This document shows positions 8,062 to 16,179 of a stretch of DNA of 64,000 nt, piece after piece. A program made the position numbers and the translations under genes. This DNA comes from a bacterium (GTDB taxonomy: Bacteria; Oederibacteriota; CAKKQC01): the NCBI GenBank assembly GCA_919901855.1, contig CAKKQC010000028.1:117598-181597 (forward strand). Direction: 5' to 3'. The first letter of the stretch is position 1, and each line of letters starts with the position of its first letter. The notes below the pieces were generated by a model, which was not told where the DNA came from, searched no databases, and saw only the letters and a program-made list of their open reading frames with translations.

Positions 8062-9179
8062 GGCTCGAGATCCACCTTGAACCGGCGGACGGTCACGTTG
8101 ACGAGCACGAACCCGATAACGAGTAGGGCGGCCATGGGACCCGCGAGCTCGCCCAGTCCCGCGTCCTTGAGGAAGATCCCCCGGCAGATCTGCATGAACC
8201 AGCGGGCGGGGAGGACGGCGGACAGGTAGTGGAAGAACGCGGGCATGCTCTCGATCGGGAAGATGAACCCCGAGAGCAGCATCGCGGGGAGCAGGCTCGA
8301 GATCAGCCCCACCTGGATGGCGACGGCCTGCGCCCGGAGGGTGGTCGAGATCAGGAGGCCCTGGGCGAGCAGGGGCACGAGGAAGAGGAGGCACGAAACG
8401 GCAAAGAGGAGGTGGCTCCCGCGAAACGGCACGCCGAGGACGACCCGGGCCATCAGGTAGACGAGGACGATCGCGGCGACGACGAGCGCGAGGTAGGGCG
8501 CGAGCTTGCCCGCCACGATCTCGGCGGGGCGGACAGGGGTCGACAATAGCAGCTCCATCGACCCGGTCTCCCATTCCCGGGCCACGGTCAGGGCCGTGAG
8601 CATGACGGCCAGGATCGCGGTCACGACGACGAACAGGCCGGGGACGACGAACCACCGGCTGTTGAGTTCCGGGTTGTAGAGGAACCGGGTCTCGAGCCGG
8701 CCGGGCGGGGAGAAGGGGGAGGCGGCGAGGCGCTGGTTCGCGACCCGCTGGAGGCCGCCGAGGTAGCCGACGAGCGTGCCCGCGGAGGAGTTGTCGGCGC
8801 CATCCACCAATATTTGGACGCGGGCATCGGCCCCTTCTGCGACCTTGCGGCCGAAACCGCCCTCGATGACGACGACCGCCTTTGCGCGCTCGGCGTCGAG
8901 CAGCGCCGCGGGAGTCCAGTCCGCGGGCGCCGGGGAGACGAGGAAGAACCCGGACGCCGAGAACGTCCGCGCGAGCTCGCGGGAGGCGCGGGTCCGGTCG
9001 CGGTCCTGGACCATGATCCGGATCTCGCGCGGGTCGAGCTGCATGACGTACCCGAAGAACAGGACCAGGAGCAGGGGCAGCCCCAGCCCCATCGCGAGCG
9101 TGAAGGGGTCGCGGAGGACGTGGTGGACCTCCTTGCGCGCGATGGCGGCGACCCGGCGGGGATCGAAGGGCGGCGTCAC
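8058..9179 (-). CDS. ABC-2 type transporter permease (YbhS-like)
   Basis: Second membrane subunit of the exporter, 373 residues, paralogous to the neighbour. It begins with RKEVHHVLRDPFTLAMGLGLPLLLVLFFGYVM, followed by a periplasmic region, then the cytoplasmic coupling segment REWETGSMELLLSTPVRPAEIVAGK and five hydrophobic helices. GTG start in a GTGA overlap with the ATPase gene. Two different permeases suggest a heterodimeric pore, as in Escherichia coli YbhS/YbhR. Substrates of that family are small toxic compounds; the substrate here is not evident from sequence. Confidence 0.92.
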   Translation of the reverse strand: MTPPFDPRRVAAIARKEVHHVLRDPFTLAMGLGLPLLLVLFFGYVMQLDPREIRIMVQDRDRTRASRELARTFSASGFFLVSPAPADWTPAALLDAERAKAVVVIEGGFGRKVAEGADARVQILVDGADNSSAGTLVGYLGGLQRVANQRLAASPFSPPGRLETRFLYNPELNSRWFVVPGLFVVVTAILAVMLTALTVAREWETGSMELLLSTPVRPAEIVAGKLAPYLALVVAAIVLVYLMARVVLGVPFRGSHLLFAVSCLLFLVPLLAQGLLISTTLRAQAVAIQVGLISSLLPAMLLSGFIFPIESMPAFFHYLSAVLPARWFMQICRGIFLKDAGLGELAGPMAALLVIGFVLVNVTVRRFKVDLEP

Positions 9180-10096
9180 CGGTCCTTGCCCTCCACGAGC
9201 CGCATGAAGACATCCTCCAGGGACGGCGGGATCCGCTTCGCGTGCAGGCTCTTCGGGAGGCGCCGCGCGAGCCGCGCCCACGCGGCGGCGTTCCGGACGG
9301 CGAAGTGCCAGCGCAGGCCGTGCGGAGCGAGGTCGCCCACGGCGGGGTCGCCGAAGAACTTCCGGCGCCAGTCCGCGGGGGGGCTTGGGGCCGGGTCGAG
9401 CTCGATCATGGGCGTGGGGAAGGCGGAGGCCTTGAGCCCCGCGGGGGTGTCCAGCGCGATTATCCTGCCCGCCCGCATGAGCGCGATGCGGCCGCACTGC
9501 TCGGCTTCGTCCATGTAGTGGGTCGTGACGAAGACGGTCGTGCCGGCGGAGGCGATCCGGCGGATGAGGTCCCAGAACTTCGCCCGGGAGGAAGGGGTCA
9601 CGCCCGCGGTCGGTTCGTCTAGGAAGACGACCTCGGGGTCGTGGAGCATGGCGTTGACGAGCGCCACCTGCTGCTTGACGCCGGGCGGGAGGTCCCGGAC
9701 GAGGAGGTCGCGGCCGAGCGTGAAACCGGTTAGCCCGAAAAGCTCGTCCGTGCGCCGGTCGAGCGCCGGCCGGGACATCCGGCGCAGGGCGGCCGTGAAC
9801 GCGAGATTCTCGCCGACGGTGAGGTCGTTGTAGAGCGTGAACCGCTGGGACATGTATCCCACGACCCGCTTGACGCGGTTCAGCCCCTCGCGGAGGTTGC
9901 GGCCGGCGACGATAGCGGTGCCGGAGGTCGGGAGCAGGAGGCCGCACAGGATGCGGATGGTCGTGGTCTTCCCGGCCCCGTTGGCGCCCAGGAACCCGAA
10001 GATCTCGCCGCGCCTGACGCGGAAGCTGACGCCATCGACGGCCGTGAACGACCCGAACCGCATCGTGAGTCCCTCGGCGACGACGGCGTAACTCAC
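9176..10096 (-). CDS. ABC transporter ATP-binding protein (second half of a YbhF-like pair)
   Basis: 306-residue nucleotide-binding subunit energising the exporter. Walker A is GANGAGKTT, Q-loop around YMSQRFTLYNDLTVGENL, Walker B VVFLDEPTAGV, H-loop VTTHYMDEAEQC. The signature motif is non-canonical, LPPGVKQQVALVNAM instead of LSGGQ, which is usual for one half of YbhF-type ATPases. In E. coli the two ATPase halves are one polypeptide; here they are two genes. GTG start in a GTGA overlap (VSYAVVAEGLTMRFG); the open frame upstream of it has no family similarity. The C-terminal ~70 residues after the ATPase core are the usual regulatory tail. Confidence 0.93.
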   Translation of the reverse strand: MSYAVVAEGLTMRFGSFTAVDGVSFRVRRGEIFGFLGANGAGKTTTIRILCGLLLPTSGTAIVAGRNLREGLNRVKRVVGYMSQRFTLYNDLTVGENLAFTAALRRMSRPALDRRTDELFGLTGFTLGRDLLVRDLPPGVKQQVALVNAMLHDPEVVFLDEPTAGVTPSSRAKFWDLIRRIASAGTTVFVTTHYMDEAEQCGRIALMRAGRIIALDTPAGLKASAFPTPMIELDPAPSPPADWRRKFFGDPAVGDLAPHGLRWHFAVRNAAAWARLARRLPKSLHAKRIPPSLEDVFMRLVEGKDR

Positions 10097-10827
10097 GAGA
10101 CGGCCTTCGCGGCGCGGCGGAGGAAAAGGGCCTCGAAGGACGTGACCTGCTCGCGGGCGAGGAGGGCGCGGGGCTCGCCGGAGGCGAGGAGCGCGCCGTC
10201 CTCGAGGAGGTGGACGCGCGCGCACCGCTCGGCCTCGTCCATGTACGAGGTCGAGAGGATGACGAGGACGCCCTCGCCGACGAGGCCGTAGAGGAGTTCC
10301 CAGAACTCGCGCCGCGAGATGGGGTCCACGCCGTTAGTGGGCTCGTCGAGCAGGACGACGCGCGGGGACTGGAGGAGCGCGCACATGAGCCCGAGCTTCT
10401 TGTACATGCCGCCCGAGAGCTGGCCCGCGGGCCGGGCGATGAAGGGCTCGAGCCGGGTCAGGTGCAGGAGGCGATCGCGCCGCCCGGAGTACACGCGCGG
10501 GGGAATCCGGTAGAGCTCGCGAAAGAACTCGAGGTGCTCGTCGACCGACAGGTCCGGGTAGAGGCTCTGCTGCTGGGGCATGTACGCCATATAGGGGCGG
10601 ACGGAGGAGAACGGAACCCGGCGCCGGCTTTCCGCGAACGTGATCCGGCCGGCGTCGGGCCGCAGGAGCCCGATGAGCAGGCGCAGGAGCGTGGTCTTGC
10701 CCGCGCCGTCGGGACCGATGATCCCGTGAAGCTTCCCGGCGTCGAACGTGGCCGTGATGCTCCGGAGAGCCTGCGTCTCCTTCAGCCTCTTGGCGAGGCC
10801 CGCGACCTCGATCCCGATTCCCGCCAT
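10093..10827 (-). CDS. ABC transporter ATP-binding protein (first half of a YbhF-like pair)
   Basis: 244-residue ATPase with Walker A GPDGAGKTT, Q-loop YMPQQQSLYPDLSVDEHLEF, signature LSGGMYKKLGLMCALL, Walker B VVLLDEPTNGVDP and switch region LSTSYMDEAERC, where Ser replaces the usual H-loop His. The companion ATPase has a His in that place, so the heterodimer would have complementary composite sites. ATG start at 10827, 8 bp after the HlyD gene. It stops in a GTGA overlap with the second ATPase. Confidence 0.93.
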   Translation of the reverse strand: MAGIGIEVAGLAKRLKETQALRSITATFDAGKLHGIIGPDGAGKTTLLRLLIGLLRPDAGRITFAESRRRVPFSSVRPYMAYMPQQQSLYPDLSVDEHLEFFRELYRIPPRVYSGRRDRLLHLTRLEPFIARPAGQLSGGMYKKLGLMCALLQSPRVVLLDEPTNGVDPISRREFWELLYGLVGEGVLVILSTSYMDEAERCARVHLLEDGALLASGEPRALLAREQVTSFEALFLRRAAKAVS

Positions 10828-10835
10828 GGCTGATG

Positions 10836-11567
10836 CTACTTCGGCAGGCGGACTTCGATGGTCATGCCCGGCTTCAGGAGGCCGTCGCGGTTCGGGAACG
10901 CGATCTTGACGCCGTAGACGAGGCGCGTGCGCTCCTCCCGGGTCTGCACGTTCTTCGGGGTGAACTCCGCCTCCTCCCGGATCCGGGCGACGGTGCCCGG
11001 GAGCGTGCGGCCCTTGACCTCGGGGAGGACCCCCAAGACCGCCATCCCGGGCTTGATCCGGGCCAGGACGGGCTGGGGGACGTACACGTACGTCCAGACT
11101 TCGGAAAGATCCGCGAGGGTCATGAGCTTCGTGCCGGGCCCCACGAGTTCCCCGGGCTCGTGGTAGATGTCGAGGACGACGCCGGCGAGGGGGGCCGTGA
11201 TCGAGCACCAGGTCTCGCGGACGGACGCGTCCTCGCGCTGGTAGCGGATGCGGTCGTACTCGGCCTGGGGCATCGACCCGCTCTTGAAGAGCTCGGCGGC
11301 GCGGCGGTAGTTCGTCTCGGCGAGCCCGGCGGAGAGCCGGATGTCCTCGCAGGCGAGCCGGACGAGGGGGGCGCCCAGGCGGACCGTGTCGCCCTCCTTG
11401 ACCTCGAGGGCGGAGATGACGGACGAGACCCGGGAGGAGATGTCCACCTCCGTCGCCTCGACGGTGCCCGCGTACAGGAAGTCGTTGCCGAGCAGCCGCC
11501 AGACGAGGAGGGCCAGCAGGAGGGTGCCGGCGATGGCACCGATGATCCGGGCGCGTTTGATGTTCAT
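10836..11567 (-). CDS. HlyD-family membrane fusion protein (YbhG-like)
   Basis: Periplasmic adaptor linking the inner-membrane ABC pump to the TolC channel. 243 residues: a short cytoplasmic start, one N-terminal membrane anchor (AIAGTLLLALLVWRLLG), first lipoyl half VEATEVDISSRVSSVISALEVKEGDTVRLGAPLVRL, a short alpha-helical hairpin (ETNYRRAAELFKSGSMPQAEYDRIRY), second lipoyl half ITAPLAGVVLDIYHEPGELVGPG, then the beta-barrel ending LLKPGMTIEVRLPK. The hairpin is shorter than in YbhG or EmrA. It lies between the TolC and ATPase genes with gaps of 6 and 8 bp. Confidence 0.93.
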   Translation of the reverse strand: MNIKRARIIGAIAGTLLLALLVWRLLGNDFLYAGTVEATEVDISSRVSSVISALEVKEGDTVRLGAPLVRLACEDIRLSAGLAETNYRRAAELFKSGSMPQAEYDRIRYQREDASVRETWCSITAPLAGVVLDIYHEPGELVGPGTKLMTLADLSEVWTYVYVPQPVLARIKPGMAVLGVLPEVKGRTLPGTVARIREEAEFTPKNVQTREERTRLVYGVKIAFPNRDGLLKPGMTIEVRLPK

Positions 11568-11573
11568 TGGTCG

Positions 11574-12929
11574 CTATTCCTCCTTGGACAGGCTGCGTAT
11601 CAGGGCGATCTGGACGAGCATTTCGGCCTTGGTGCGCGTCTCCTGGACCCGGGCCTGGAGCTCGCCGAGGTTCGCGGTCTGGACCTCGATGAGCCGCGCC
11701 TGCCCGGTCATGTAGGCGGCGTAGGTGAGGCGGGCCAGCTCGCCGGCCTCCTCGGCGGCCCGCCGGTTGGTCGTTCTCTGGACCCTGAGGCCCGCCAGCG
11801 CGTCCTGGGCCTTGCGCCAGTCGCGGGAGTAGTCCGCAGCGGCGCCGTCCCGGCGGGCCTCGAGCGCCCGGGCCTGCTCCCGCTGGTCGGCCTCGGCGCG
11901 CGCCCGCCGGAAGCCCTCGAAGAGGGGCAGCGAGGCGGACACGCCGAAAGTCCGCTGGGTGATGTCCTCGAGCACGGGGCCGTTCGGGTACTCGCGCGAG
12001 ACCTTCCCCGTCACCGCGATGGCGGGGAGGCGGGAGGCCCGGACGCCGCCGGCCGCTTCCCGGGCGGCGTCCGCCATCCGGGCGAGGGAGGCGACCGCGG
12101 GATGCCCGGGGTCGGGGAGCGCCACTGCGGCGCCCGCCTCGAGGGCGACCACCGAGGATTCGATGGCGTCCGGCGCCACGACCAGCGTCGCCGGGGTCGT
12201 CTCCGGCGGCGGCGCCGCGGCGGTCGCGCCGTCGAGCGGGAACGAGGTGTCGTAGCGCGTCGCCGATTCGCCGGTGACGTCCAGGAGATCCTGGAGGGCG
12301 GCCCCCAGGGCCGTGCGCGCGGCGGTGAACTCCCGCTGCCGGGCGAGCACGGCCTGGTGCGCCTGCAGGACGTCGAGACGGCTGGCGGCGCCGGCCCGGA
12401 GCCGGAGGCTAATGTCCGAGTACTGGGTCGACGCGAGCGCGACCGAGTCGCCGAGCACCATCACGGTCTCAACCGCCATCTGGACGCCGACGTAGGCGAC
12501 GGCGGCCGCGAGCCGGACCTGGCGGCGGATCAGGGCGACGTCTTCGGCTTTCGCGTCCGCTAGCGTCTTCGCCGCCTGCCAGTTCCGGTAGGTCGAGCCC
12601 CAGTCCCAGGCGATCCAGTTCAGCGCGGGGCCGACGGACCAGTTGTCGTGCGAGCCGAACTCGACCTTGGGGCGTCCGGGGACGATGGCCATCTCGGGGA
12701 TCACGCCGATATACCGCCAGCTCGCGTCCAGCGAGATTCGGGGCCAGAGAGGGCTACCGGCCGCGCCGGACCGCTCCCGGGCGGCCGCGAGGTCATGCTC
12801 GGAGGCGCGCAGGCGCTCGGACGACGCCAGCGCGGCCGTGACCGCCTCCTCGAGCTGCGTCGAAAAGACGGGGACCGCCGCGGGCGCCGGAGATACGAGC
12901 AGGAGCAGGGAGAGCGCGGCCGGAATCAT
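11574..12929 (-). CDS. TolC-family outer membrane efflux protein
   Basis: Outer-membrane channel of the exporter, 451 residues. An N-terminal signal peptide (MIPAALSLLLLVSPAPAAVP) precedes the two repeated coiled-coil/beta units typical of the family, with the heptad-like helices LEEAVTAALASSERLRASEHDLAAARE and the second-half counterpart HPAVASLARMADAAREAAGG. The C-terminal helix ends AKAEMLVQIALIRSLSKEE. The start overlaps the TetR stop by 4 bp (ATGA). Together with its neighbours it completes a full tripartite system in one operon. Confidence 0.9.
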   Translation of the reverse strand: MIPAALSLLLLVSPAPAAVPVFSTQLEEAVTAALASSERLRASEHDLAAARERSGAAGSPLWPRISLDASWRYIGVIPEMAIVPGRPKVEFGSHDNWSVGPALNWIAWDWGSTYRNWQAAKTLADAKAEDVALIRRQVRLAAAVAYVGVQMAVETVMVLGDSVALASTQYSDISLRLRAGAASRLDVLQAHQAVLARQREFTAARTALGAALQDLLDVTGESATRYDTSFPLDGATAAAPPPETTPATLVVAPDAIESSVVALEAGAAVALPDPGHPAVASLARMADAAREAAGGVRASRLPAIAVTGKVSREYPNGPVLEDITQRTFGVSASLPLFEGFRRARAEADQREQARALEARRDGAAADYSRDWRKAQDALAGLRVQRTTNRRAAEEAGELARLTYAAYMTGQARLIEVQTANLGELQARVQETRTKAEMLVQIALIRSLSKEE

Positions 12930-13576
12930 GGACGCGTCTTCGCCGGATCGAGAGAGTTGAGCAGGAAGTCCAGCCGCTCCTCGATGGCGCGGTCGCTGGA
13001 GATGAAGGGCCCCAGGAGGTGGCGCGGAATCGCGCGGAACCCCGCGGGGAGGATGCGGCCGATGAGCTCCTCGGCCATGACGGGGCCGACGGCGGTCACG
13101 AAGATCAGGGGCATGAGCTTGATGATCGGCATCTTCCGGATCTGGCCCGCGCGCTGGGCGTCGCGCGCGAGCCGGACCAGGAGGACGAGGTGGCGGGGGA
13201 AGCTGGCCCGCGCGAAGGCGAGGACCTCCTGGTTACCGCCGAGGAGGTCGCGGACGAGCGCGAGGATGAGCGGCCGGTGCTCGCGGGCGAACCGGGCGGC
13301 GGCGAGGACGGCGCCGCGGAGCCGGTCGCGGGGGGAAGTCCCGCTCGCGTGCTCGACGGCTTCGGCGAGCCGGGTGAAGAAGGTCTCGTAAAGCTGGTCG
13401 AGGACGCGCCGGCTGAACGCCTGCTTGGTCTTGAAATGGTAGTGGAACATCCCGAGGTTGACCTTTGCCCGGGCCGCCACCCGTCGTACGGACAGGCCGG
13501 AGAGTCCGGTCTCCGGGATGAGTTCGAGCGCCGCCCGGATGAGTTTCTGGTCCGCGTCACCCGCAGGTCTAGTCAT
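12926..13576 (-). CDS. TetR/AcrR-family transcriptional regulator
   Basis: Predicted repressor of its own operon. Residues 9-58 hold the TetR HTH: KLIRAALELIPETGLSGLSVRRVAARAKVNLGMFHYHFKTKQAF, with the GMFHYHFKTK hallmark. The C-terminal domain is a ligand-binding helical domain of the size seen in CecR (YbiH), which in E. coli precedes ybhGFSR, so gene order is conserved. ATG at 13576 lies 7 nt after a TATAGT box that is part of a perfect 18-bp inverted repeat, giving a direct model of autorepression. First gene of a seven-gene operon running to 6949. Confidence 0.93.
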   Translation of the reverse strand: MTRPAGDADQKLIRAALELIPETGLSGLSVRRVAARAKVNLGMFHYHFKTKQAFSRRVLDQLYETFFTRLAEAVEHASGTSPRDRLRGAVLAAARFAREHRPLILALVRDLLGGNQEVLAFARASFPRHLVLLVRLARDAQRAGQIRKMPIIKLMPLIFVTAVGPVMAEELIGRILPAGFRAIPRHLLGPFISSDRAIEERLDFLLNSLDPAKTRP

Positions 13577-13583
13577 GTGTATA

Positions 13584-13601
13584 ACTATACGGTCGTATAG
13601 T
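13584..13601 (-). promoter_or_regulatory. TetR operator overlapping a leaderless promoter
   Basis: Perfect inverted repeat ACTATACGGTCGTATAGT (8-bp arms, 2-bp centre). On the minus strand its last six bases, TATAGT, are a -10 box placed 7 nt before the TetR ATG, so repressor binding would cover the -10 and the mRNA would begin at or next to the start codon. A direct repeat AGTCATGT flanks the operator at 13571-13578 and 13602-13609. Confidence 0.75.
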
Positions 13602-13614
13602 AGTCATGTCAAGG

Positions 13615-13660
13615 GACGCCCGAAACGGGCGTCTTCGAGCTTCCGCGGACGCGGAAGCTC
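13615..13660 (-). terminator. Tandem perfect hairpins 3' of the signal peptidase gene
   Basis: Two adjacent perfect hairpins: GACGCCCG-AAA-CGGGCGTC (13615-13633), then an 11-bp stem beginning GAGCTTCCGCG with a 2-nt loop (13637-13660). They lie after the 3' end of the HAD/signal peptidase unit and before the TetR promoter, so a terminator role is likely. No T-run is present. The core TTCCGC/GCGGAA resembles the palindrome inside uppS. Confidence 0.5.
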
Positions 13661-13709
13661 TGCCTCCGGGTTGGCGGTCATGAACCTAGCTAACGGGCGG
13701 CGGGCGCTG

Positions 13710-14798
13710 TTATTTGAGGGGGCCGGAACGGGCCCGCGGCCAGTAGAGCTTGTAGGCGCGGCCGTACACGGACTCGACGGGGACGAAGCCGAAGTACCGG
13801 GAGTCGCGGCTGTTGTCCCGGTTGTCGCCCATGACGAAGTAGCTGGCCTCGGGGACGGTCAGGGGCATGACATCGTCGCGGCCCGGCTGGCGGCGTCCGG
13901 CGTCCCGGTGGACCCCCCAGGGATCGGCGAGGGGCTTCCCATCGATGTAGACGCGCTGGCGGCGCACCTCGATCCGCTCGCCGGGGAGGCCGATCACGCG
14001 CTTGATGTAGTCCTCCTGCGGTCGGTCGGGGGGGCGGAATACGACGATGTCGCCGCGGGAGAAGGTCGTGGCGCGGCGGGCCCAGAGCCGGTCGCCCTCG
14101 CGGAGCGTGGGCTCCATCGAGGCGGACGGGATCCGGAAGGACCGGATAAGGTGGTCCTTGAGCCAGGCTTCCCACGGGAGTTCGGCGGTGAGCCAGACCG
14201 CCACGGCGAGCCCCAGCCAGGGCAGGGCCAACTCCGGCCGGCGCAGGGGCTGGCCGGCCCGCCGGAGGCCCAGCCGCCAAGCGTGGGATGCGGCGGCGGC
14301 GGAGAGCCCCGCCGAGGCGGCGAAGGCGGCCCAGCCGGGCCAGTGCAGGGCCCAGGCCGGCCAGGCGGCCACCGGGGGCTCCTCGAGGGCGAGTACGGCC
14401 ATCAGGAGGAGGCCGGGCAGGCCGCAGACGAGCGCCAGCGGGGGCCAGAGCCACCAGCGGCGGGCCCACAGGTACGCATGCCCGAGCCCGGGGAAGAAGA
14501 TCGAGAGGGCGAGGGCGCCTTCCGGCGACTTCAGCTCGGGGGCGCCGCCTGCTCTACGCGCCACCCAGTAGGCGTCCACCCAGCTCCCGAGTTCGGTGGC
14601 CCCGAGCGCGATGAGCCAGAATCCCGCCTCCGCGACGTTCGAGCGGACGGGGTCCAGGATCCACCACAGGAAGCCCGCGAGCGAGCCCGCGCACAGGAGG
14701 ACCCAGATCAGGCCCCGGAGGCGCCGGCCGGCGGCGATCTGGCCGAGCCCCGGGAGCAGAAGGGAGAGCGCGGCCGCGAGCCAGGGGTGGACGATCAC
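13710..14798 (-). CDS. Signal peptidase I with polytopic N-terminal extension
   Basis: Cleaves signal peptides from exported proteins at the outer face of the inner membrane. 362 residues. The C-terminal half is the S26 catalytic domain: nucleophile Ser in PSASMEPTLREGD, general base Lys in YIKRVIGLPGERIEV, and the structural box VMGDNRDNSRDSR. The N-terminal ~210 residues are an extra region with about five hydrophobic segments, including two similar LSLLLPGLGQI / LSIFFPGLGHAY stretches, like the DUF5683/TM2-type membrane units; usual LepB has one or two anchors. Overlaps the HAD gene stop by 4 bp. A second, ordinary signal peptidase gene is at 23856. Confidence 0.9.
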   Translation of the reverse strand: MIVHPWLAAALSLLLPGLGQIAAGRRLRGLIWVLLCAGSLAGFLWWILDPVRSNVAEAGFWLIALGATELGSWVDAYWVARRAGGAPELKSPEGALALSIFFPGLGHAYLWARRWWLWPPLALVCGLPGLLLMAVLALEEPPVAAWPAWALHWPGWAAFAASAGLSAAAASHAWRLGLRRAGQPLRRPELALPWLGLAVAVWLTAELPWEAWLKDHLIRSFRIPSASMEPTLREGDRLWARRATTFSRGDIVVFRPPDRPQEDYIKRVIGLPGERIEVRRQRVYIDGKPLADPWGVHRDAGRRQPGRDDVMPLTVPEASYFVMGDNRDNSRDSRYFGFVPVESVYGRAYKLYWPRARSGPLK

Positions 14799-15646
14799 GC
14801 GGCCCTCTGCCTCCGGCCCGACAGCCCGGGGAGCTTGAGCAGGGCCGGCAGGCTGGCGGCCACGAAGTCGGGGCGGATGCCCCGGCGCCTGATGTCCGCG
14901 CGGCGGTCCACGCCGGTGAGGACGAGGGCCGTGCGGGCGCCTATCGCGCGGCCCGCCGCGACGTCGATGTCCAGCCGGTCCCCGACCACGAGGGTGTCTC
15001 CCGGAGACACCCGTTGCTCACGGAGGATCAGGCGGAAGAGCAGGGGCGACGGCTTGCCGATCAGGACCGGCGTGACTCCCGAGGCGTACTCGAGGAGCTT
15101 GACGAGCGATCCGGAGCCAGGCAGGAGCATGCCGAGCGCCGGGTAGCTCGAGTCGAAGTTGCCCGCGATCAGGCGCGCGCCGCGCTGGAGCGCGAGATGC
15201 GCCGCGCACAGGCTCCAGTAGGTGAGCTCATGGTCCATCGCGACGACGACGGCGCGGATAGGTGGAGGGGACGTCCGGAACCGTTTCCACGCCGCGCGCG
15301 TGTGGAGCCAGACCGGCCGGTATCCGGCGGCGCGGAGTTCCCCCGACAGTCCCTTCCCGCCGAAGACTAATACCCGTGACCCGCGCGGAAGGTGTCGAGC
15401 GACCCAGAGGACGCAGCCGTGGGACACGTTCATGATCTCGGCGGTGCCGCACGGGATGCCCAGGCGCGTGAGGTGGAGACCGAACTCGCGCCGCGAGCGC
15501 GTGGCCCCGTTCGTCACGAAGAGCACGCGCACGCCCCGCGCGCGCAGGGTCCGGATGGCGTCCGCGACGCCGGGCAGGAGGACGTTCTCGAGGTAGACGA
15601 CGCCGTCGAGATCGAGAATGATCGCGCGAATCGGCCGGTTGGACAT
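14795..15646 (-). CDS. HAD-IIA family hydrolase (NagD/phosphoglycolate phosphatase-like)
   Basis: Predicted cytoplasmic phosphatase of small sugar or nucleotide phosphates. 283 residues from the ATG at 15646. Motif I LDLDGVVYLENV, motif II VLFVTNGATRSR, cap region with the HAD-IIA pattern, motif III Lys in PVLIGKPSPLLF, motif IV DTLVVGDRLDIDVAAGRAIGARTALVLTGV. The start chosen places motif I at residue 10, normal for the family. An in-frame ATG at 15712 would add 22 residues, encoded partly by the hairpin at 15654-15683, with no family support. Exact substrate unknown. Confidence 0.88.
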   Translation of the reverse strand: MSNRPIRAIILDLDGVVYLENVLLPGVADAIRTLRARGVRVLFVTNGATRSRREFGLHLTRLGIPCGTAEIMNVSHGCVLWVARHLPRGSRVLVFGGKGLSGELRAAGYRPVWLHTRAAWKRFRTSPPPIRAVVVAMDHELTYWSLCAAHLALQRGARLIAGNFDSSYPALGMLLPGSGSLVKLLEYASGVTPVLIGKPSPLLFRLILREQRVSPGDTLVVGDRLDIDVAAGRAIGARTALVLTGVDRRADIRRRGIRPDFVAASLPALLKLPGLSGRRQRAA

Positions 15647-15653
15647 GGCACTT

Positions 15654-15683
15654 AAGGGCCGTTGCGTTCCCGCAACGGCCCTT
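15654..15683. repeat. Perfect 13-bp hairpin before the HAD gene
   Basis: Arms AAGGGCCGTTGCG and CGCAACGGCCCTT around a TTCC loop, ending 8 nt upstream of the HAD start codon. It looks like a terminator or a palindromic insertion. Its place directly before a start codon means it could also limit translation. Confidence 0.5.
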
Positions 15684-16179
15684 GGAAGCAGCGGATGAAT
15701 TGTTGACTTCATGAACGGCTTCTAGTGTCGCACAGCGGGAGCGCGCGCGTTGGCGGGAAGGGGTGCCGTGAATTAATTCAGGCGGTGCCCCTTTTCCCCG
15801 TTCGGGGAAATCGCTCTCTAGGCTTTGGGGACCGCCTGTAATTGGTGGTATACGCGCGCGGGTGACGCTTGTCAACTCGTCATGTCCCGAAATCCGAGGT
15901 CGGGTCGGCCCCGGTTGGGATCGGGACATGCCGTTCGCCGATCCACCGGAACCGGAGGGTCCGGGCGGGGGCCTCTTCGGCCCCCAGCGGACTGCCGGAT
16001 CGGCGCCGTGGAGTGTCAGAGTCTGTCACCGCATCGGGCGGGGGTCACGTGGAGCGCCACCATCCGTGGATGTTCGAGTGCTGATTAGCCGGGGCGCCCG
16101 CACTTCTTCGCCTTCATGGTTCATCACTTCCCGCGCGCCGTTTTACGCATCAATCGTGCCGACACCCCGCTTGTGGTGG
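15684..16179. other. Intergenic region with hairpins
   Basis: No gene is supported. Two hairpins are visible: TTTCCCC-GTTC-GGGGAAA (15793-15810) and GGGGGCC-TCTTC-GGCCCCC (15967-15985). The second lies about 195 bp past the end of the membrane-protein operon that runs leftward and may be its terminator. The promoter of the HAD/signal peptidase unit should be here but no clear box was found. Confidence 0.4.

Noticed and set aside
6949..9213. 754-residue fused permease
   Set aside because: Only the C-terminal 370 residues have ABC-2 features; a GTG in a GTGA overlap at 8061 gives the correct length and matches the other junctions of the operon.
10833..12563. 576-codon plus-strand frame across the HlyD and TolC genes
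   Set aside because: Antisense to two well-supported genes and composed of Gly/Arg/Asp/Val-rich shadow sequence.
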